Source: Ananas comosus
Lineage: Eukaryota; Streptophyta; Magnoliopsida; Poales; Bromeliaceae
Length of the DNA: 64,000 bases
Reading direction: 5' to 3'
Assembly: GCF_001540865.1 (NCBI RefSeq)
Contig: NC_033622.1
Location: 7,425,147 to 7,489,146 of the forward strand
Made by a program: the position numbers and the translations under genes. The first letter of the stretch is position 1. Every line of letters begins with the position of its first letter. The notes under the pieces were generated by a model. The model had not been told where the DNA came from and searched no databases. It saw nothing but the letters and a program-made list of their open reading frames with translations. Shown one piece after another: positions 46,162 through 57,428 of the stretch.

Positions 46162-48158
46162 GGCTCTGTGGAAATAGTGGGGTGAGAACTACAACAAAGT
46201 TCCCAGTGGGTTCGGCAACCAACCACGCCGACTATCTCACTAGGTCTAATCAGGTATAATAGAAGAAAGAATAGATAGTAACCAACTAACAAATGCAGCT
46301 AATATGCCTGAACAATAAACAATGCTATGCTCGGTAGAATGCTCATGATGAATGCAAGATTACCATTTCAGTGCCCAATCTCGTGGCTAGCCCGTAAATT
46401 TCGCCCTCAACAAACTCACCAACCCAAATCTCTACTATCGGGGAGATACCCGCTACAACTCGATGGAATTGTGCTCTGGGGAGATACTCGCTACGACCCA
46501 GTGATGACAACTCCGGAGCACATCGCTCGAGAGGGAGCTACCGCCCTTGAGCAAGGACTATGGGTGAGTACGATCAATCCTTAACTTTAAGGATTCCAAG
46601 TTCAATCCACTTCCTAGCTTTAAGGAAAACCATACTCATATGACCCTTAGCTCAAAGGTTGTTATGTCACAATGTCACTATCACACATTTACTTGCATTC
46701 TTTACTTTCACTAGTGTCATATACACTACTTGTTGATGTACCCACACACTCATGTCACACTTATTTTCTAAGTGTTCAACTCTAGTGTTCTTGACTCATC
46801 CATGTCACTTACTATCTTTATGTCAATCATGTCACATTTGTTCTCTAAGTCCACTAAGTTCTTGTTATTTATCATGCATACATAGGGTTTATTAATTCTC
46901 ACTTTCGTACGAGTATTTCACATACATTTGAACTCACAACATGCAAGGAAACTCACAAGTAATCCCTATTATGCATTTATGCTCAATACATACATATGCT
47001 CAAATATGACACTTTAGACATAAAAGAAATTTCAAGGTTGTTGGAATGCACCACCCACCTTAGATGGTTGAGAGGATACTACGGTTCAATTCTTGAGATT
47101 TTAGGGCGCCTACTTTCTCGCCTACGGCAAAACGAAGCCAAATTAGGTTTTTCTCAATAACTTTATCTAGACCTTTTCGTATCGTCGAACCGAGTTGCCC
47201 AACGTATCGGGAATACCCCCAATTAGGTTTCCGCAAGGTCAATTTGCTTCGAAAACATTCGGAGGCAAAAGTCCCAAATTGGGTGCCCTAATGTTGCCAT
47301 TTACTAAATCCTAGGTTTTGATCTCTAAAACAAGTAAAAGAGAGCTTATCCAATACCTAGAAGTTCATCTAGAACCATCCAAACCAATTCTAGGGCTTAG
47401 AATGTAAACCCTAGAAATCCGCCCTTAGAGCGCTTGAAGAAAACATGAGTTTTCATGTTTCCATGGACACCAGAGGTTTCTACACTTGTAGAAGCTCCAA
47501 AACCTAGCTTTCTATGGTACAAAATCCAAACCCTAGACTCAACTTCCCATAAAACCTCACCTTGATCACAAGCTCACCAATGTCCACCTTGTAGGAGAGA
47601 CCCAAAGCTTCAAATCCACCAAAAATTCCTTCTAAAGCCTTTTAATTCCTCCTTCTTCTCCTAGCTCTTGGAAGTGATTTCTAGAGAGAGAAAGAGGGAA
47701 ATGAGGTAAAGGTGGGTTCTCTACAGTGAAGAGAGAATAGAGGGTGTTGGGGTGTTATATGGGTTGCTACAAATGCAAATAAACCCTCAATTTCTTTTTA
47801 TTTCGCAGCAGACTATCCCTGCTGCCAGAGCCAAAGTGTACCAGTACACGGGTTCTTGTACCAGTACACATTTGCGCAGAGGCCAAACTGGAGAGCTGAT
47901 CTTCTCGGGCAGCTATGGTTGTGCCGGTACACCTTGATGGCTGTACCGGTATACTTTGCCGAGACTGCAGTTTTTCGTGTTGTTCGACTTCTCTTCGAGC
48001 CGAGCAATGCTAAAACCCTTTTAGCTTTTTTAGAACTCCTTTTTAACCCTTCCAACATTGTTGGAACGATAATTGGAACTTGTCCAATTATTCCTTTCGC
48101 GCACTTTAGTCAATTTGGCTAAAGTTCGATATTTTCTGCCGAATTTCGGTACGTTACA
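46162..48158 (-). mobile_element. 5' LTR of the family D Gypsy element, inner part missing
   Basis: Nearly identical to 41263-43256 and ends GGTACGTTACA. It carries the hairpin module (46166-46210) and palindromes at 47837-47953 in which some CCGG cores read CCAG. Confidence 0.92.
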
Positions 48159-48410
48159 ACGAAGCCCAATCAAAGAAGGAAAATGAGCAAGAAATGGAAT
48201 CACTCAAAATCTCACCAAAGACCAATTGAAAATGCCATTTTCAAGAAACCATCGCACGAGATAAAATGGCTAGACTCACATTGAAGGCCGCCCTACAAGC
48301 ACAATGTCAGATGTCAAATCAATGGCCACTCATCGAAAACAAGTAGATGTCGGGGGCAATTGTTCAAACTTAATTTTCACACCTAGCCGAGGATGAATTC
48401 TAGGGGGATG

Positions 48411-48810
48411 TGTAGCGCCAAACATGGTTTTGGTGTAGAATTCATGCTTCGACGAACAATTACACTAAAGACTATTTTGGGTGGAGGCTTCGGCAAAAGG
48501 ACTTTGGCCTTGATAAATCCAACGAAAGACCAAATTCTTTCGTAAGGCTTGAGAAGGCAAGTTTGGAGTTCTTGATTGAAATTCAAATATCAAACAAGTA
48601 GGGTTGAAGAATCCAAAAATAGGTAGAGAATTAGGGAATAGTTTTAGAAACAAGACAACTATCTCACGGGAATCGCTTTTATTATGACTACGTAGGATTC
48701 AAATACAATAAAAAAGAAGAATAGTACAGACAAGTGATGAGAATCATTATCAGCAACAACTAAAAAGTTCAATTTTATATCTTTCCTGCATTTGGAGAGT
48801 AAGAATTTAT
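48411..48810 (+). mobile_element. 3' LTR of the outer retrotransposon, truncated
   Basis: It starts TGTAGCGCCAAAC after the purine tract TAGGGGGATG and follows the 5' LTR (34292 onward) for about 390 bases. It is then cut by the Copia LTR beginning near 48812. Confidence 0.65.
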
Positions 48811-48811
48811 C

Positions 48812-50140
48812 TGGCACAAAAATAAAATTCAAATCGTAGCGGAAATTAACATTGTACCTTTTTTTTTTCGAAAAACTAAAATCCATATCGCATATGAATA
48901 AATCGAAAACAAATCAATCCAGTGCCGGCGGATCATTCTCATATTACAGTGTAAAATAATAATCTAACCTAAAAAGATTTGAAGATTAGACTACATCACT
49001 TTGGACCAGTTAAGGTTTCTTGATCTATTGTATGGTTGAAACTGAATGTAATAAACTGAGGTTCCGATTAGCCGCGCACGTGCCCGGCCTCTACGCGTAT
49101 CCACACGAAATTGATGCAGATCCAACGTCTTCCGTCGCACGGAACAGATGAGTCGTTGACTACAAAGATGGTGCTAGCAATCCTCTGATATCTACGTTCC
49201 CTTTAATGAGATATTCTGATCTTCACAAAAGATTATATTAGAAGAGAGAGAGGCTAAATTAAATTTCTATATCTCCCGAGATCCTATATATACATATGTA
49301 TATATATCTACGAATCTTCACACGGCCAATTAATTAATTAACATCTTGTAACCGTACGGCCAACTAATTAACCTCTCGTAACCATACGGCCATCAAGAGC
49401 AAATTAATATCTTTGCGAGTTTGGCCAGAATGTTACTAATTAAGCCTTAGGAGAAGCATCAATCTGGCAACTAATTAAATATTAGGATAATGATCAATTT
49501 AGTAACTAATTGAAGCTTATCCAATAAAAACAATTCTCATCTCTCTCTAATGAATTCAATTTAATTGGATCTTATCCATTAAATTATAATTAAATATTCA
49601 TATTTAAATCTAATCTAAGATTTAATCTCTAATTAGATTAGAGAATAATTAAATATTCATAGATTATTATGAGATAATATTCTAATTCAAATTATAATTT
49701 CTCACTATTTCNGGATCTTATCCATTAAATTATAATTAAATATTCATATTTAAATCTAATCTAATTAGAATATTATCTCATAATAATCTATGAATTAATA
49801 TTTAATTATTCTCTAATCTAATTAGAAATTAAATCTTTCGTAATATTCAAATTCAAATTATAATTTCTCACTATTTTCACTAAACTATTTAGTGTATTAA
49901 ACTCATCTTGTCATATTGGATGCACACAATTCCTATTGTGTGTGATCGCATAGGCCCATTACCATTCGGTAGTGGAGTTCAATATCAAACGCTTCAATAT
50001 TGAATTAGAACTCTTATAATCTTTGAAATAATTTATTTTAAATTATTTTTTTACTTCTCTCACTGTCCGTGAGTGACACCTAGCAGTATATCATGGCAAT
50101 CCAGAATGATGATGATTAATTAGAAACATTTCCGCTAACA
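48812..50140 (-). mobile_element. Probable 3' LTR of the Copia element
   Basis: On the minus strand it would run from TGTTAGCGGAAATG at 50140 to TTTTTGTGCCA at 48812. It lies downstream of the Copia RNase H on the same strand. It includes a duplicated stretch around the N at 49712 and short repeats with ACGGCCA (49322-49395). Both ends are tentative because the second LTR is not present for comparison. Confidence 0.5.
49563..49880. repeat. Duplicated segment around a single N, with the middle inverted
   Basis: Both halves begin GGATCTTATCCATTAAATTA and end AAATTATAATTTCTCACTAT. The middle 70 or so bases of the second half are the reverse complement of those in the first half (AGATTTAATCTCTAATTAGA against TCTAATTAGAAATTAAATCT). 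Confidence 0.8.
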
Positions 50141-50725
50141 GTTACCGTGTGATTAATTCCTTCCAACACACAATATCCCGATCGAACCAAAGTTATGGTT
50201 ACTCGTCAAATCTTATTATTCGATCATATGAATAGAACATCTAAAACTGACTCAATATGGTAACATAGCTGGAAACTATTTCCACGCATCACGTATCCTG
50301 GCCAGGAGTTTTTCGAGTCTAGTCTGATAGTCTGCATAGGACGTTCTCTCTCAATATTGAGAGTGTTGAATCTCTTATTGCGCACTCACATGCCTCCCCA
50401 TATAAACTAATACAGCTAATAAGTACCAGACGTAGATCAATGATTAGAGTCTAAGTATTAGCACCGTCAAACGGTAGCAATCTATATGAGAAGCAACCAT
50501 GATGCCTCAGGTCCGAGGAGTACTTTTACAACACTGTAGCAAAGAACTAGTCACTGGCGAATATAGAATCATGTGACTGTTCAACTAAATGGTCATGCTC
50601 AGTGTACTTGTTCGCTAACAAGCACCTCAATGCTTACTTTAGTGTCCCTACACTAATGATTTGAGATTCGTCACGTCAACTTAGAAGTATAGCATACACC
50701 AGCCTATCCGAAAATATCATCGCCC
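50141..50725 (-). other. Copia 3' untranslated part
   Basis: Between RNase H and the putative LTR. No open frame or other gene seen. Confidence 0.45.
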
Positions 50726-51196
50726 TTATGATACTCCAATGTATCCTGCCTCAGTAGTGGAATCTGCTGTTGTATTCTGTTTGGAACTCTTCCAAATGAT
50801 TGCCCCACCATTCAATGTGAATACATGTCCTGATGTTGACTTTCTATCATCAACATCCAACAAGAAGTCTGAATCTGTGAAGCCTTCTAACATTAGCTCA
50901 TTTCCACCATATACTAAACATAAATCCTTAGTTCTTCTCAAGTACTTAAGGATATTCTTTACAGCAGTCCAGTGTTCTTCACCTGGATTGGACTGATACC
51001 TGCTCGTAACACTTACAGCATGCACAATATCCGGTCTTGTACATAGCATAGCATACATGAGACTCCCTATTGAAGAAGTATAGGGAATTCTTCTCATGTG
51101 CTCTCTTTTCTCAGGTGTTTTAGGACACATCATCTTGGAAAGATTAATTCCATGTCTAAGAGAAGAAGACCCCTTTTGGAATTTTTCATGTTGCAT
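50726..51196 (-). pseudogene. pol: Copia RNase H region
   Basis: The minus frame reads IPYTSSIGSLMYAMLCTRPD, SRYQSNPGEEHW, ILKYLRRTKDLCLVYGG, GFTDSDF and RKSTSGHVFTLNGGAIIWKS, the classic Ty1/Copia RT-RNase H end. D of the FTDSDF motif is kept. The frame stops after TTEAGYIGVS, short of the usual end. Confidence 0.93.
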
Positions 51197-51212
51197 CTTT
51201 TTAACACATCTT

Positions 51213-51839
51213 CTATGTACATCTGCTGTGCAAACCGATTAGCCTCTTAGATCTATCTCTACAGACCTTAATTCTTTGGATATAGGCTGCCTCTCCTAGA
51301 TCTTTTATTAAGAAATTTTGGAACAACCAAACCTTGACATAGGTCATCAAATCCGCATCATTTCCAATCAAAAGAATATCGTTCACGTATAATACGAGAA
51401 AGACAAAGCTCCCACGTATAATACGAGAAACACAAGGTTCATCTTGATTTCTCACGAAACCAAACGTTTTGACTGTATCATTGAACCATATGTTCCGACT
51501 CCTCGAAGCTTGCTTCAATCCATAAATGGACCTCTGAAGCTTGCATACTTTATGTTTCTGGCTATCAAACACAAATCCCTCAGACTGTTGCATACATATG
51601 TCCTCCTCTATGACTCTATTGAGGAAAGCAGTTTTTACGTCCATTTGCCAGATCTTATAGTCATAGTATGCGGCTGTGGCAAGTAATGTTCGAATGGATT
51701 TAAGCATGACAACAGGAGAGAACGTTTCTTTATAGTCGAGACCTTCTCGTTGACTATAGCCTTTTGCTACAAGTCTCGCCTTGTATGTAGACCTTTCCAT
51801 CCGCAGCAATCTTTTTCTTGAAAATCCATTTACAACCAA
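51213..51839 (-). pseudogene. pol: Copia reverse transcriptase
   Basis: KARLVAKGYSQREGLDYKET, FSPVVMLKSIRTLLATAA, QMDVKTAFLNRVIEEDICM, SIYGLKQASRSRN and LVLYVNDILLIGND cover the RT. The catalytic YVDD reads YVND, so one metal-binding Asp is replaced by Asn and the enzyme would be inactive. It is frame-separated from the RNase H part at about 51200. Confidence 0.93.
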
Positions 51840-51987
51840 CAGGTACTATACCTTCTGGTGGATCAACAAGAGTCCATACATGATTGGATACATTGAGTCC
51901 ATCTTGGAATTCATAGCTTCTTGCCATTTTATTGAGTCGATGTCTGACATCGCCTCTTCGTAACTGGTAGGACCAGCTATGCGATCA

Positions 51988-52550
51988 CTATCGCCAATGA
52001 GAACATTTTCTTTGTGCATTCCATAACGAAATCTTGATATTTCTCTGGAGGTTGAATATTCTACCAGATCTTCGAGGTAATTGAATAATAGTGGGTTCAG
52101 TTTGAATAGCTTGTTCAGATTGTTTTAGAGAAATTGTTTTCTCATTTGAGACCATCTCTTTGAACACTATCTCCTTTCCGGCACCACCTTCTTGAACAAA
52201 CTCTTTTTCCAAAAATATTGTATGTCGGCTAACAATCACGTTTTGTTCATTTTGAGGATAAAAATAGTATTCTATAGACTCCTTGGGATAACCAATAAAT
52301 CTTCTTTTATCCGACCTAGCCTCCAATTTATTTGTTTTAAGTTTTTTAACAAAAGCTTGGCATCCCCAAATCCTTATAAATCTTGATACATCTCATGCAT
52401 AGTACAAGGAACAGATTTTGAAAGCACCCTGTTTAGAATGTAGACTGCGGTTAATAGAGCATAACCCTAAAGAATAAAGGTAAGTCTGTGAAGCTCATCA
52501 TTGATCGTACCATATCTAATAAAGTACGATTCCTTCTTTCTGAAACTCCA
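51988..52550 (-). pseudogene. pol: Copia integrase C-terminal region and linker
   Basis: DKRRFIGYPKESIEYYFYP, VSRHTIFLEKEFV and LPRRSGRI mark the usual sequence between integrase and RT. The part upstream to 52550 has the YALLTAVYILNRV region in a broken frame with stops. Confidence 0.8.
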
Positions 52551-52551
52551 T

Positions 52552-52926
52552 TCAATTCCAGAGTTCTAGGAGGTGTCCATTGCGAGAGAATGCCTTTTTT
52601 TTTAGATAATTTAGAAATTTGGCACTAAGGTATTCACCTCCTTGATCTGATCGAAGAGGCTTAATACTTTTTCCTGTCTGTTTCTCTACTTCATATCTGA
52701 ACACTTTGAACTTTTCAAAGGTTTCAAACTTGTGTTTCATAAGAAACACAGGCCCATACTGTGAATAATCATCAGTAAAAGTCACAAAGTAAAGATAACC
52801 ACTCCAAACCGTTTCACTAAATGGTCCACACACATCTGAGTGTACAAGGGCAAGTAACTCTGTGGCTCGCTCTCTTTGTCCAACAAAGGGTGACTTGGGC
52901 CATTTTGCCTTGAAAACAAGACTCAC
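52552..52926 (-). pseudogene. pol: Copia integrase core
   Basis: VHSDVCGPFSETVWSGYLYF holds the first catalytic Asp, and LRSDQGGEYLSAKFLNY holds the second. The Glu-bearing end (GVxER-like) is frameshifted. KWPKSPFVGQRERATELLAL links to the upstream domain. Confidence 0.9.
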
Positions 52927-53173
52927 AAACTGGATAAGATTCTAAAGCACAAGTTCCCAAGTGCCCATTCTTGGCCAGTTGGTTTATCCTATATTCTGCA
53001 ATATGACCTAGTCTAAGGTGCCATAGATACTTTTGGTTCGGATTATTATCTCTAGATCTCTTATTCTTTTTATGTTCAATATTAGAAACATTTTCATCCA
53101 GATTTAGAAAGCAGAGATTGTTAACTAATCTACTAGTAGCTATCAATTTATTTAAAAATAAATAAAACAACAA
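52817..53173 (-). pseudogene. Copia gag-pre-integrase domain
   Basis: LWHLRLGHIAEYRINQLAKN and PVCESCFQGKMA give the His and Cys residues of the integrase zinc finger. It overlaps the integrase core in another frame, which marks a frameshift at about 52900. Gag and protease would lie at higher coordinates and are absent because the LTR at 53465 interrupts. Confidence 0.88.
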
Positions 53174-53464
53174 TTAGTTTCAAAATAAACGATAACCAGT
53201 TCGAGCTAAAGCTATAACAGAAATCAAATTTCTAATAACTAAAGAAGAATAATAACAATTCTCTAATTCTAAAATATGTCAGATAGAAGTCTCAAAGAAC
53301 AGCTCCCTACAGCTAATACAACAACGCTTGCTCCATTACCCCACACATAGGGTCACCTCGCCATCCTTCAGTGTTCTACTTCCCTTTAGATCCTGCAATG
53401 AATTACAAAGATGTAAGATACATGCAGAATCTAATACCCAAGAAGAAGTAGATGAGGATCAAAA

Positions 53465-54755
53465 TGGCAACCTAAGAAGGGGGTGAATTAGGTTTCTAAA
53501 ATAAAAAGCTAAATAATCAAGCAATTTGAAAACCCGAAACAAATAATAAAGGAAGAGTTTAGAGAAATGCAAACTCAAAGACGAACACAATCGATTTGTT
53601 TCGAGGTTCGGCACTTTGCCTACGTCCCCGCCAACTCCTCAACACAAGAGAACGTTGGATCTCCACTAGATGCTTTTGCGGGCAAGCACCAAGCCTTCAC
53701 ACCAACACCTTCTTCTTTTCAAGCTCCAAGACTTTGCCCTTCTCTCTTTTTACAAGATTAAATCTCACTACAAATTGCACTCAAGTTTAGAGAGAGAATT
53801 GAGAGCTAAGAGTATTAGAAGCATTGAAATTTTAAAGCTCAAATCAACTTTCTAAAAGAGGCTGAGAAAGGCCTCAAAGCCATCTATTTATAGCCTCGGC
53901 CAGCTCCAGACCGTTGCACTTTCGGGCCCCCTAAACCTGATTTCGGGGGCCCAGAAGTTGTGCACGCGCGCTGCGCTTCCAGCTACCTATCAGACATCAT
54001 GCGTCGCTTTTTCGTATATTCGGGCCATCAAAATTTGTGGGCCCCTAGAACATGCGCGCTGACTTTTCTGACAAACAGACCACGTGCGCCACTTTCTCTG
54101 AGCAAACTCATTTTGGGCTTCCAGAAGATGTGGGCGCCTAGATTTCCAGCACGCGCGCCGCCTGCGCCGCGCCGCGTCAGAACTTTTCGGGCTGGTCCGT
54201 CGTACTGTCCGGAACACGCAACCTGTCAAGTCAAACAATCCGGTCGCCCTAAACAGACATTCGGGCACCCAGATCAGGTAAAGAAATTTCTGAACTACCC
54301 GAACAGCAAACAGCAGGATCCAAAAACACATGAGATTCGGATCCACTTTAGGGCGTCTAAATCAGAGTCCAGAAAGAGTAACTTGACAGAAAACTGATTT
54401 TGAGCAGATTTTGAATATTTTAAAATCCTATGCACCTTATCACAAGGTAGAGATAGATCAAGTGAGCTATAAAGTGATAAGAGGAATAGATTAAACTTAG
54501 CTCAAAATATCTCACTCTAGTCATAAAGCATAATATTAATCAAATTAGGAATAGAGAGAGTGAGTTTGTCTATTTGACAAAGGAAGCAAGCATAGCTTCA
54601 AGTGGTGAAGCTCGGTGCTAGAAGATTGCCCATCTTGAGTCCTTTTGAAGATAGATAAATCTAAATACAAAACTCAAGATAAAAGATTAGTCCAATGATC
54701 GTAATTATTTATTATCATCAAAATCTAATGAAAGATTAGGGCCACTAGGCCAACA
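53465..54755 (-). mobile_element. 3' LTR of a second, nested element (SIRE/Maximus-like)
   Basis: On the minus strand it begins TGTTGGCCTAGTGG at 54755 and ends about TTAGGTTGCCA at 53465. A strong purine tract (AAAAAGGGGGAGAT on the minus strand, 54756-54769) precedes it. The words AAGGGGGTGAATTAGG and GAGGTTCGGCACTTTGCC are typical of LTRs in this group of plant Copia elements. The interior holds the chance frame 53960-54397. It inserted into or next to the Copia element ending near 53460. Confidence 0.65.
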
Positions 54756-54797
54756 ATCTCCCCCTTTTTGATGATGATAAATAATGTAATATAATAT
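54756..54797 (-). other. Polypurine tract and flank of the nested element
   Basis: ATCTCCCCCTTTTTGATGATGAT on the plus strand reads as a purine tract on the minus strand, immediately upstream of the LTR start. The stretch ends in the target site AATAT used by the solo LTR. Confidence 0.75.
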
Positions 54798-57249
54798 AAT
54801 CACGCCTCGGGACCGAGCGGAAGCCCGCCCGATACGTGTCCAGACCCGCCATACGTCTGCAACATATAAGGCATTTACAACAAAACGATAAATAAAGCAA
54901 CAATACGAAGAGATCTAGGGATATCAGAGCATACAACATCTAATATCTATGACAAGGAAATAACTAAAAAAAATCAAGTTCCACTAGGAGTAACCATAAG
55001 TAGTACAAAAGATACCCGAATACAAGTGCTAAAAGTAATACAAAGGCGGTCTCTATATATGGTACCAAAACTCTACCTTTCAACAAAACACAAAAGAGAG
55101 AGAACCACCTAAGCAAAAGGTAAGCTCCTCGCTACCTGGCTACGCGACCCCTTTGTCGCGATCCCGTGCCTCCACCGGTGTAGAAGACTCTGAATAAAAA
55201 CAACAAAATAGGGGCGTGAAAACTATTAAATAATAGTTCCCAATGGGCTATTACTGACTTCAGTGAAAAGGCACCACTAGGCCCAAAAGCTAAGCAAGTA
55301 AGTAAGTGCAAATATGTAAACGAAATGAACGATAAGCATTTAAACATGAAAGCTTGCTAAACCAATAGGTCTCTACTTAGCATGAATTTGCATAAGTATG
55401 ATGCTATTCTAATATGAATATGCATGAATATACAACCAACATAATGTCCGCAATGTAAACAGTAATATGTCATTGTTTACTATTCTAGTCAATATCCACT
55501 TGGCATATTAAGTCACTAAAGTTCCAATTATGTAGGACCTACCCGTAGGTAGTCCGGCTTGCGCCGTGCCTAATGGCCCCGTGGTAGTCAACATCCCCAC
55601 TTTAAGAATGAGCCTCTCCCACGGATTCTATTTCGGCGCCCAATCCCGCACGGGCGAGCATGTGTCACGACGGCTATCTCCGAAGTGCCGGCTTGTGGGG
55701 AGCGACCCTCACAAGTATGTGCGAATGAGCAAAATGGCAAGCAAGCGTCAAAGTCTGTCTCAAGTCCAATGTCATCGTGTCTAAAATATGGAATAGGGCA
55801 AATGTCTCAATAGCCTATCACTATGTCATCATGTCTAAAATATGGAATATAGTCGATGTCCCAAAGGCCTAACACTATGTCACTATGTTGCAATTTAACA
55901 GTTTACTAAGTAGGGTGCCCCTTTATGGCACTTTTGTCCACTATGTTCAAGTATGAGTTTTGCGTGCAAGAGAACATAACTCTAGTCATTTTCATCATAT
56001 CAGACATGTTTCCAACTAGCAAGGAAGAATACTTTTCGCATGCATGAATAATACACATATTGCTCTACTATATAGAGTCGAATTTTCATGATACATAGCA
56101 CATTCATTTCAAGTATTCTAAAATTCATAAAAATCCTATCTAATATGAATATACATGCGTTTCGATGAAACGACAACTTTTAACCACTTAGGAGAAGATT
56201 TCTCCTATTCCAATGAAGCCAAACCCACCGAAACTCTTAGCCGCCCTTCGTTTGCGCCGACGAAGGTGCCTTCGACTCTCCTAGCACCCTAAAGGTTAGA
56301 TTAAAAGAGTTAAACGAACGTTACGAACACCCTAAGGGGAGAACATTAAACAACCCAAATAAAAAGGGCACAATCTCACCTTAGATGTAGAAAAACCTTC
56401 TCTAATCCCAAATAGAAGTTACAGTCCTTCAAAACCAACCTAAAGGTTTTAAGTCAATCAATTAGGTTCCAAAAGCCTCGAATCAAAAATCCCCAATTTA
56501 AACCCTAATTTCCCATTTCTAGGGTTCCAACACAAAAATCCACCAAATCATGGTTCAAAAGGAGGAATCATGCTACTAACCTCAAGAAAGCTCCAAACAA
56601 GGTTTGGAATCAATTAGGGTTGAGGATCTTCCCTTTTACAAGCTCTTCTCCAAACTCCAAGTCTTCATTAATGGTAGAAATGTCACCCACAAGCAAAAAG
56701 GAGCAAAAGGGGAAGATCAAATCTCTAAAAATCCCAACAAAAAAGAGGAAATACCAAGGAAAATGGAGAGGGGACTCACCTCTCCTCCTTCTCTGTTGCA
56801 GCACAAAAATCTCAGCCAAGAGGTGTAGGGGATTATAAGGTATTGCAATAATTACAAAGAGATCCTTAAAAAACTGCCAAGCTGCAGTTTGCATTGTGTA
56901 CTGGTACACGGGAAAGTGTACTGGTACAAACCCGCAGTACGCACAAACTCGAGGCTCGGGTTGGCTGAAAATCCTATCTGTATCGGTACACATCCGATGT
57001 TGTACCGGTACAACCAAGTGTTCCGGTACAACATCAATGTTGTACCGGTGCACTTCCCTGCAGAGACAAGCCCGAGAGCAACCCACTAATCTTCACTTTG
57101 GAGATATTGGTGCTAAGTTTAAACCTCGATTCTTGGGATGCGAGCCATAGGTCGGAACACTGTCAACGACCCTCCAGAAAACCTGAAAAAACTCGAAACA
57201 TAGTTCAAACACTCGAACCTCGCAATTTGCAAAGGTCCAGTGCGTTACA
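54798..57249 (-). mobile_element. Solo LTR (family S), minus orientation, TSD AATAT
   Basis: It ends at GTGCGTTACA (57249), that is TGTAACGCACTGGACC on the minus strand. On the left it starts at CACGCCTCGGG, preceded by AAT where TGT is expected, so its terminal bases have mutated. AATAT occurs on both sides (54793-54797 and 57250-57254). It carries six ACCGGT-type palindromes (56897-57052), an ATAAAG hairpin (55914-55932) and the hairpin module (55190-55247). It splits the nested element between its LTR and its last ORF. Confidence 0.9.
56897..57052. repeat. TGTACCGGTACA-type palindromes in the third solo LTR
   Basis: Six copies including TGTACTGGTACA (twice), TGTATCGGTACA, TGTACCGGTACA and TGTTCCGGTACA. 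The C-to-T changes fall at the CpG. Confidence 0.85.
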
Positions 57250-57428
57250 AATATTCAAATGAGTAGAGAGAAAAAGAGTAGAATACTCCTCCTAAATATA
57301 TGCATATGTTTAACAAGCATATAACACAATCATAAACATAGCATATATCACAATAAAACATAAGCAACCATGTAAGCATATATCACAATGTAAATGAGGT
57401 TCACATAGCATAAGCGTAGCATAATATA

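Larger units (their letters stand above)
40776..48158 (-). mobile_element. Ty3/Gypsy chromovirus (Tekay/Del-like), family D, TSD ACGAA
   Basis: Minus-strand element with its 3' LTR at 40776-43256, pol at 43257-46160 and a partial 5' LTR at 46162-48158. ACGAA lies just outside both ends (40771-40775 and 48159-48163). Gag, protease, primer site and the 3' quarter of the 5' LTR are missing exactly at the single N (46161), which is probably a collapsed assembly gap. Pol has frameshifts and stops. Confidence 0.92.
35211..48410 (+). mobile_element. Internal region of the outer retrotransposon, split by later insertions
   Basis: Unclaimed host pieces are 35211-35904, 36449-37678, 40621-40775 and 48159-48410. 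Joining across the target duplications restores continuity: the frame around KAEAIAANKVEPL before 37679 continues as DMGSIDADLEEVM after 40625. Basic and acidic gag-like stretches are visible but no RT or integrase remains. A purine tract TAGGGGGATG precedes the 3' LTR at 48411, and TCGGGGGCAATTGTT, typical for Tat-like elements, lies near 48350. The clade assignment is uncertain. Confidence 0.55.

Noticed and set aside
34292..48810. Endogenous pararetrovirus or other viral insertion
   Set aside because: The RT regions in the window match Ty3/Gypsy and Ty1/Copia order with integrase. No movement-protein or caulimovirus-type coat motif was seen.
53960..54397. A 145-residue plus-strand frame as a gene
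   Set aside because: It lies inside an LTR on the opposite strand and its composition reflects GC-rich LTR sequence, with no known motif.
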